Part shown: positions 56,940-64,000 of the stretch, piece after piece
Layout: the number at the start of each line of letters is the position of its first letter
Position numbering within the stretch: position 1 is the first letter of the stretch
Source: Bathymodiolus brooksi
Taxonomy: Eukaryota; Mollusca; Bivalvia; Mytilida; Modiolidae
Assembly: GCA_963680875.1 (NCBI GenBank)
Contig: OY804583.1
Coordinates: 32,291,331-32,355,330, forward strand
Direction of reading: 5' to 3'
DNA: 64,000 nt
Made by a program: the position numbers and the translations under genes
The notes under the pieces: generated by a model
The model's database searches: none
What the model saw: only the letters and a program-made list of their open reading frames with translations
Told to the model about the DNA's origin: nothing

Positions 56940-57850
56940 CCCACCCTAAACCATATATATTTATGATCAGGGTGACTAGGCAAATTAAATGCCTTATAGC
57001 TCAGGCCCCGGGGGTTATACCCCACCCCCTACCTGAAGTGAACTTTTTAATGGTTGAGATCCCCACCCCTAAACCATATATATTTATGATCAGGGTGACT
57101 AGGCAAATTAAATGCCTTATAGCTCAGGCCCCGGGGGTTATACCCCACCCCCTACCTGAAGTGAACTTTTTAATGGGTGAGATCCCCACTCCTAAGCCAT
57201 ATATATTTATGATCAGGGTGACTAAGCAAATGAAATACCTCATAGGTCATACCCCACCCCCTACCTGAGGTGAACTTTTTAATGGTTGACATCCCCACCC
57301 CTAAACCATATATATTTATGATCAGGGTGACTAGGCACATTAAATGCCTTATAGCTCAGGCCCTGGGGGGTCATACCCCACCCCCTACCTGAAGTGAACT
57401 TTTTGATGGTTGAGAACCCCACCCCTAAACCATATTATGATCAGGGTGAATAAGGGGTCATACCCCACCCCCTACCTGAGGTGAACTTTTTAATGGTTGA
57501 GATCCCCACCCCTAAACCATATATATTTATGATCAGGGTGACTAGGCAAATTAAATGCCTTATAGCTTGGGCCCCGGGGGGTCATACCCCACCCCCTACC
57601 TGAAGTGAACTTTTTAATGGTTGAGATCCCCACCCCTAAGCCATATATATTTATGATCAGGGTGACTAGGCAAATTAAATACCTTATAGCTCAGGCCCTG
57701 GGGATCATACCCCACCCCCTACCTGAGGTGAACTTTTTAATAGTTGAGATCCCCTCCCCTAAGCCATATATATTTATGATCAGGGTGAATAGACAAATGA
57801 AATGCCCCAAGAGTTGAGGCCTGAGGTCATCCCCATCCCCTACCGGAAGT
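56940..57850 (+). repeat. Satellite-like array, about 122-bp units
   Basis: About eight units with CCATATATATTTATGATCAG, GGCAAATTAAATGCCTTATA, ATACCCCACCCCCTACCTGA and GTGAACTTTTTAATGGTTGA vary in length through partial deletions. The open frames across it are repeat translation. Confidence 0.88.
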
Positions 57851-58066
57851 TTTTTTTTATAGCCGAGTATAAAACAAGACCAAATGATTTTGACTTGCAA
57901 CTCATTTTAGTTAGTTGTCCGAAGGGACAAGTTAAAAAAAATGTTAATGTAGAGGCCTGTGGGAAGCACCTATAGGCTATAGAATGCTCTGTATTAAGTT
58001 TCTTCAGAGCAGAATGCAAGGTGAGCGACACAGGCTCAGCTCAGTGCTGAGCCTCTAGTTTGTTTC
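57850..58066 (+). repeat. 3' end of a second CTAGTTTG-ending repeat
   Basis: The piece ends GGCTCAGCTCAGTGCTGAGCC, a hairpin, followed by TCTAGTTTGT, the same terminal arrangement as at 61612. It directly follows the 122-bp array. Confidence 0.5.
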
Positions 58067-58471
58067 TGATCCTGTTATCAGGTAAAAGTACAGATCACCT
58101 GGCCAGGTGAACCAGTTTACTATATAAACACTTGTCCGTCGTCCGTCCATAAACATTTCAATCTTCTTCTAGAGAACCACTGAAGCAAATGGGACCAAAC
58201 GTGGCAGGAATGTTCATTTGCATGGTCTAACCAAGTGTTGTTACTTTCGTTACGATCGGTTATCCAACATGGCTGCCAGGGGCCATAAAAGCCTCTGATT
58301 GGCTGAAATTTTTAATGATCTTCTCCGATACTACATGGAGGATGGAATTGAAAATTGTCATGAATGATCATTGCAAGCTGCTAACCAAGTGTTGTTACTT
58401 TTTGGACCGATTGAAAATCCAAGATGGCCACCAGCGGGGGACATAATTTAACATAGCGACCCTATGGGAAA

Positions 58472-60213
58472 TAAGTAAATAAGGGTAATAACAAAATTAC
58501 CGAACTCCGAACAATCTTACAAAGGGAAAGTCAAAACTCATAATTATATAAACACAAAATCAGTCAACAACCGGAAAACTGTGAAAACCGTAATGACCCT
58601 GACTTGGTACAGGCATTTCTAAAGAAATGGTGGGTTGAATCAGATTTTAAGGCGCCAAACCTCACGCTCTCATTACGGTTCAAAGGTTCCGGCTGTCACT
58701 GTAACAGTATTTAAATACAGGAACAAAATAGGTAAAATAGTTGTCAAAGCAGTACCATATTCGGTGACGTAAATGTCAAAAATATTTTTACGTCACACAT
58801 TGACAAAATTTTTTTTTTTACATTTTTGACTTCTTATCTTTATACATTTTCACTATATGAAAATTCATCGCTTATACTTTTTTCTGCAGAGACGGAATAT
58901 ATTTCGACAAGATATTGGTATCGGAATATAAACTTTTTAAGAGATCGAATAAGGCGAATCTTTTTATAGCCCTGGTCCAGTAGCCTGTTTCTCAGATGAA
59001 GATGACGTTTCAGGAAATCAGAATAATTGCTACTGGCCCTTGCATAGCGAATCAATTGCGAGATGTAAACACCATATGCAGGAGAAGCTGGTATATTGCT
59101 GCACATGTTTGGAAAATTTATCATTTTAAAATTGAAGTCGTCCCGCTTATCATAAATTTTAGTACTGAGTTTACCACTGTCGTCAAATTCGAGGTACACG
59201 TCCAAAAATGATGCGGACGAAGCTGTATCGGTGGTCTCTTTGACTTCCAACTCTGGAAGAAATTCTGCAAATCTAGAATTATTGATAGATAAAACGTCAT
59301 CAATATACCTGTATGTGAAATTAAAGGCTCTAGCCTCATAAATCTTCTTATCTTTTACAAGCTTTTGAAGAAACTCCGACTCATATGAGTATAAAAATAA
59401 ATCGGCTAGAAGAGGGGCACAATTCGTACCCATTGGTATGCCGACGACCTGCTGAAACAGTGTCCCTCCAAAGGAGACAAATATGTTATCGATGAGGAAC
59501 TCCAGCATACTGATCACTTGTTCCTCGGAGTAGCATGTTTTACCTTTTTGAATTTTGTTTGAAAAATATGTGGAATTGTAGCCTAACACAACAAATTTTG
59601 AGCCATAGTTTCTATGACTAAAAGCTTTATGAATTGTTTCTTTTAAGCGGGTTTTTAATTTGTCATGCGGTAGGGTGGTATATAGAGTTGACAAATCAAA
59701 AGTTTTGATGGAGGATACCTGAGAGAAAGATCTTGATTTCAGGTTATCCAAAAGATCTTTAGAGTTTTTCAAAATCCACATGTGATTTATGCCACTACGC
59801 GAGTAAACAGTTTCACAATATTTCTGTTGTCCCTCTTTTACTGCAGACAGAATCCTTGTCAGGTGAATAGACAATTCTTTCGTCGAACAAGTTGATGATC
59901 CCGCTATGTACCTTTCTTTGTATGGTGTCTTATGGAGTTTAGGTATCCAATATAAATAGGGTAAATCCTCAGACTCTACCAGAGGGAATGTTTAAAGAGG
60001 TCATGAATGATCTGTGGTTAGCTAGGATTTCATCTTTGTCGAACGAAGTTGGTTTGTATGTGGTATTACTAGAGGTGTTGCTATTTATGCCTAATTCCTT
60101 GATTAGGCATTCGAAGTAATATGATTTACATACAAACACGATATTGTTGGAAGCCTTGTCCGCAGGAACGACAACATATTTGTCATGAAGAGAGGAAAGA
60201 CACTAAACAGCTT
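58472..60213 (-). mobile_element. Retroelement insertion nested in a bivalve repeat
   Basis: A closely related uninterrupted repeat unit at 60490-60550 reads GGGAAATATGTAAAACAAAC. At this locus the left half ends at GGGAAATAAGTAAA (58466-58479) and the right half resumes at TAAAACAAAC (about 60213). The sequence between them is the RT-bearing element plus a 3' region (58480-58839) containing CCTGACTTGGTACAGGCATT, a string I associate with bivalve retroelements. The short shared GTAAA/TTAAA is a possible target duplication. Confidence 0.7.
58840..60213 (-). pseudogene. Reverse transcriptase of a Penelope-like element, 5'-truncated and frameshifted
   Basis: A 344-codon open frame (59874 to 58840) contains LSTLYTTLPH, GIPMGTNCAPLLADLFLYSY and the catalytic TYRYIDDVLS, all reverse-transcriptase palm motifs. 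The frame continues upstream of its first ATG as LPYLYWIPKLHK. Between 59971 and 59992 the frame shifts, and the preceding part (VVVPADKASNNIVFV...) reads in another frame up to a stop near 60200. PADK, WIPKLHK and the RT pattern point to the Penelope-like class. No GIY-YIG endonuclease follows the RT before the stop at 58840. The gene is broken by the frameshift and by loss of its 5' end. Class assignment is from memory of motifs and is less certain than the RT call. Confidence 0.75.
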
Positions 60214-61718
60214 CTTAAAACAAACTTCTTCTCAAGAATCACTGGATGGATTGGAACCATACTTGGCAGAAATGTTCCTGACAAGGTTCTGATCAATTGT
60301 TGTTACTTTTTGTTCCGATTGGTTATCCAATATGGCTGCCAAGGGCCATAATAGCCTCTGATTGGCTGAAATTTCAAAGATCTTCTTCTCCGATACTACA
60401 TGGAGGATGGAATTGAAAATTGTCATGAATGATCATTGCAAGCTGCTAACCAAGTGTTGTTACTTTATGGACCGATTGAAAATCCAAGATGGCCACCAGT
60501 GGGGGACATAAGTTAACATAGCGACCCTATGGGAAATATGTAAAACAAACTTCTTCTCAAGAACCACTGGATGGATTGGAACCATACTTGGCAGAAATGT
60601 TCCTTGCAAGGTCCTTATCAAGTGTTGTTACTTTTTGTTCAGACCGTCCTCCGTTCAAGATGGCTGCTGTTACTAAAAATAGAAATTTCTTCAATTGTCC
60701 ATTGCTGCTTTAGTATAAATCAAAATGAGCTCAAATTTTTACTGCAGCTACATGGCAAGGAGTAGTTTAACATATATTCCGGATTTTTCTGTGAAATTGT
60801 TCTTTCAGCCGATTTATACCGATTATGCAAATTAGGCATATTTTGATAAAAGATCACATTTAAATCTTCTCCTCAGAAACCGCTGAACCAAATTAAACCA
60901 AACCTGACAGGGTGGGTCCCTTTCAAACTTGTGTCCGACAGCCCTGCCCTCCATTCAAGATGGCTGCTGTTACTAAAAATAGAAATTTCTTCAATTGTCC
61001 ATTGCTGCTTTAGTATAAGTCAAAATGAGCTCAAATTTAAACTGCAGCTACATGGCAAGGAGTAGTTTAGCATATATTCCAGGTTTTTCTGTGAAATTTT
61101 TCTTTCAGCCAATTTATACCGATTATGCAAATTAGGCATATTTTGATAAAAGATCACATTTAAATCTTCTCCTCTGAAACCGCTGAACCAAATTTGCTTT
61201 AAATTTGGCTGTGATGGTCGTTGGGTGGTCCCTTTTCAATAATGTGTCCAACAGCGCCGCCTTCCATTCAAAATGGCTGCTGTTACCAAAAATAGAAATG
61301 TCTTTAGTTGTCAATTTCTGCTTTAATACAAATCAAAATGAACTCAAATTTTAACTGCAGCTACATGGCAATGAGTAGTTTAGCATATATTCTGGGTTTT
61401 TCTGTGAGATTTTTTCAGCCGGTTTATTCCGTTTAGGAATATTATGAGATAAAAATCACATCAAAATCTTTTGCTTAGAAATTTGAGTTAAAATGATCTT
61501 TGGATGGCCCACCTTCAAAATTATGTGTAACACACCCATTTTCTATCAACTTTCGATGTCAAATTGAAAACCAGGTGAGCGATTACAGGCTCCTGGGAGC
61601 CTCTAGTTTGTCCAGTTGATCCAATAGCTGCTTTATTCAACATAGTTGCAGTTGTTTTACTCTAATTATTTATATCATGTCTATATGGTATCCTGTACCC
61701 CTTACAACAACATAGATC

Positions 61719-62157
61719 ATGCGAAGCACAACATCTAGAATTCCTAGAGAATGTATCAAAAACATTGAAAACTCTACACAAACAGATCATTTAATCATGG
61801 ACTTCACTAAAGCTTTCATAAAGTCAGTCAAAAACGACTTGTGCATAAACTCAATCATTATGAAATACACAGAACATCTTATTAAAACGTACAAAATCAG
61901 TTATACTAGAGAGTGAGACATCGGCTATGTTTGTTAAGTCTGGGGTGCCTCAAATATTTGTCTGTTCTTATTTTATATAGATGACATTCCGGTTGGCTTA
62001 TATTCCACCATACCCCTCTTTGATGAAGACACCATCGTATATCTTGTAAATTAACTCAACAATGACTATAGCTCTTCAACAAAGTCCTGATAAACTATGT
62101 ATTTGGTTATAAACAAGAAAATGGCATCCAGACAAGGGTAATGTCAAGCATCAGTTC
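61719..62157 (+). pseudogene. Degraded LINE reverse transcriptase, left part
   Basis: The frame ENSTQTDHLIMDFTKAF resembles the RT motif around the first catalytic Asp. In other frames SGVPQ, FLFYIDDIPVGL, STIPLFDEDTIVYL and WHPDKGNV follow in the order expected of a jockey/CR1-type RT, with the usual F-A-D-D changed to F-D-E-D. Stops and frameshifts interrupt it. The copy is then split by a TIR element at 62158. Confidence 0.65.
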
Positions 62158-63925
62158 GGGTACAGGACGTTTCGGCCATAGTACCAGTTCGGCCACACTT
62201 TATAAAGACGTTTCGGCCATGGTTTTATTTATGTTGTTTTATGTGTTATTTATAACAATATTATGCATTAATAATCATATTAAATACAAAAAGAAATAAA
62301 AAATTGAGAAAAACGATATATTTTAGCAAATATTATCACTATTCTTCTTTTCCCAATCGCGGCGATGTGCAGGTCCACATGAAGAAAAGAAAACAAAATC
62401 TACGTTTTACATAGTTTTAAGTCTTATAAATCTAGATTTAATAACCATTTTCAGTACTTTATTTAAAAAAAAAAATTATTTAACAAATATTATCATTGTT
62501 CTTCTTTTCCCAATCGCTGCCATTTGCAGATCGACACGAAGAAAAGAAGTCATAATCTACGATTTACTTAGTTTTGACTTTATATTAATGTCTAAAATAT
62601 ATTATTGTTTGTCTGCACTAGACACGAGGAGGAATGCTCATTGCTAATCTTAGTAGATGCAATGCATTTCCTGAAGCACTGTTGTCCCTTGGTGTCTGTT
62701 GCAGATAAACGATACATCTATTTATTCCCATTTTAGTTTATTACTTGAACTGCTTGCTTTCCTGGATCAGACACGGGGAGAATCGAAATGCGATTCTTAA
62801 GCACCGTCCCCTGGTGTCTCCTCCAGCTAAGTAATCACAGTCCTTTCATCAAACACATGATGTTTTACTACTTGAGCCGCTTGCTTTGCTGGATCAGACA
62901 CGGGGAGAATCAAAATACAATTCTTAAGCATCGTCCCCTGGTGTCTCCTCCAGCTAAGTAATCGCATACATGTATTCCATTCTTCAACCATACGATACAC
63001 TGCAACTATACATTACTCATTGCCTCTCCTCGGGTCGTGCTGCCGAACACAGCCTATTTATTTATTTATATATTTTTTGTAACATATATCATTTAAATAG
63101 TTAGAATTGTCTTGTTTAAGAACATATGTCTCCATTCTGTATTGTTGTAACTGTTGATATAATTATGAATGTATATTTGTTATTGCCCCTTGAGGGACCT
63201 TAATTGGAATAAAAATATTGTATTGTATTGTATTGTATACGTCCTTGGTTTTGAGTGTTACCTACATGAAAATCTGGAATTAATCATCATTTTCTGTACT
63301 TTATTACAAAAAAATTAATATTTAAAACGATATATTTTAGCAAATATTATCATTGTTCTTTTCTTTTCCCAATCGCGGCGATTTGCAGATATGAAAATCA
63401 CGGCGATTGAGAGAAGAAGAATAATGGGGCCCTGATTTGGTTAATAAACATTTCTATATTATTTTTTTTTATATTAATCATGAAATTTCGGAATTTTAAT
63501 TTTTTAAACCATTTGTATTCCTCCAAGAATCCATACTGACTACGACTACAGACTACGACACTCAGTTTCTTCATACGAAAGTAACAAAATAAATAAATGG
63601 TCAGTCATCTAGACGCCAATATGTAATTACCACGATTACTATAAAAAATAATTCCCCTAAGAATCGATACTAAAAAGTACAGACTACGACACTCAATTTG
63701 TTCATCCATACTTACGAAAATAACAAAGTAAATAAATGGTCAGTCATCTCGACGCCAATCAATGAATATGTGATGTGTATTACAATGATTAATTTAAAAA
63801 AATCCCCTAATAATCCATACTAATGTACAGACTACGACACTCAGTTTCTTCATCCATACTTATTAAATATAAACTATGGCCGAAATGGTTTGTGGCCGAA
63901 CCGGAGTGTGGCCGAAACGTCTCGA
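62158..63925. mobile_element. TIR DNA transposon-like element with up to 12-bp target duplication
   Basis: The element is bracketed by AAGCATCAGTTC at 62146-62157 and 63926-63937. Its ends carry inverted GACGTTTCGGCCA and GTTCGGCCAC motifs. Inside are repeated blocks around CTTCTTTTCCCAATCG, three copies of a roughly 130-bp block with AGACTACGACACTCA (63540-63860), and a nested LINE tail. No transposase frame is visible, so it is non-autonomous. A duplication of 9-12 bp would fit Mutator-like elements best, but the exact length is ambiguous. Confidence 0.65.
62620..63236 (+). mobile_element. LINE 3' end with (ATTGT)n tail, nested
   Basis: The stretch contains a roughly 125-bp tandem duplication (GGATCAGACACGGGGAGAAT copies near 62765 and 62890) and ends TTGCCCCTTGAGGGACC...AATAAAAATATTGTATTGTATTGTATTGTAT. 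A pentanucleotide tail after a short AATAAA-like signal is typical of non-LTR 3' ends. Confidence 0.5.
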
Positions 63926-64000
63926 AAGCATCAGTTCCACCTCATGAGCAAATGAACAGATATGTAAATCTCTAGTCCGGCCAACATGTATGTTATGTTA
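63926..64000 (+). pseudogene. Degraded LINE, continuation after nested element
   Basis: The sequence resumes with a repeat of AAGCATCAGTTC, the last 12 bases before the nested element, and runs to the window edge. Its coding content is too decayed to read. Confidence 0.4.

Larger units (their letters stand above)
58090..61612 (+). repeat. Bivalve dispersed repeat, interrupted by a retroelement
   Basis: The left part (58090-58471) begins with a CACCTGGCCAGGTG hairpin and CGTCCGTC. The right part (60214-61612) has units with TACTAAAAATAGAAATTTCT and ends in the hairpin CAGGCTCCTGGGAGCCT followed by CTAGTTT. The RT element at 58472-60213 splits one unit. Confidence 0.75.

Noticed and set aside
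56963..57817. Open frames with repeated PLPEVNFLMVEIPTPKPYIF
   Set aside because: They are translations of the 122-bp array, broken wherever unit lengths vary.

Overview
The window looks like nuclear DNA from a bivalve mollusc. It is AT-rich, its genes are split by GT-AG introns, and it is full of tRNA-derived SINEs with molluscan-type 3' domains (AACTGAAATATTGTTGAAAG... and GCTGAAAATTGCTGAG...TCACTCACTCAC). It also carries hairpin-ended repeats containing CCGTCCGTCC and a reverse-transcriptase element of a kind common in bivalves. The species cannot be named from the sequence alone. There are no prokaryotic operons and no CRISPR array.

Layout. 1-13.9 kb holds no host gene that I can support. 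It contains repeat arrays, a 47-copy 39-bp minisatellite inside a large inverted duplication (2.98-5.49 kb), a LINE fragment, a pyrimidine-rich array (6.84-7.76 kb), a 98-bp-period array (8.6-9.0 kb) and several inverted-repeat elements. One of these, 12976-13503, has a 9-bp target duplication and keeps the start of a helicase gene. From 13.9 to 32.7 kb runs a + strand gene with 13 visible exons in continuous phase (about 698 codons). It encodes tandem SPRY/B30.2-like modules; the exon upstream of 13915 and all exons after 32690 were not found. Its introns hold SINEs, an 8-bp-TSD hAT-like element, pogo-like TIR elements and an element rich in AGGTCA half-sites.

From 33 to 42 kb there are a 69-bp minisatellite, a 971-bp foldback element, a 2.3-kb bivalve repeat, and an isolated probable terminal coding exon (41969-42124) with a decayed inverted partial copy at 35.65-35.76 kb. 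From 42.74 to 47.49 kb lies a two-exon, 203-codon LRAT/PLAAT (NlpC/P60) domain gene in which all three catalytic positions are substituted (His to Asp, His to Leu, Cys to Ser). Its stop codon sits in the first unit of a 44-bp tandem array. From 48 to 64 kb I see only repeats and transposon remains: a 1.48-kb foldback, SINEs, a 122-bp satellite-like array, a 5'-truncated and frameshifted Penelope-like reverse transcriptase nested in a bivalve repeat, and a LINE remnant split by a terminal-inverted-repeat element.

The two supported host genes (SPRY array and LRAT-like) are both on the + strand with no visible functional link. The most notable points are the catalytically substituted LRAT protein, the exon-duplicated SPRY architecture, the helicase-bearing mini-transposon, and the lopsided 3-versus-47 copy expansion on the two arms of one palindrome.
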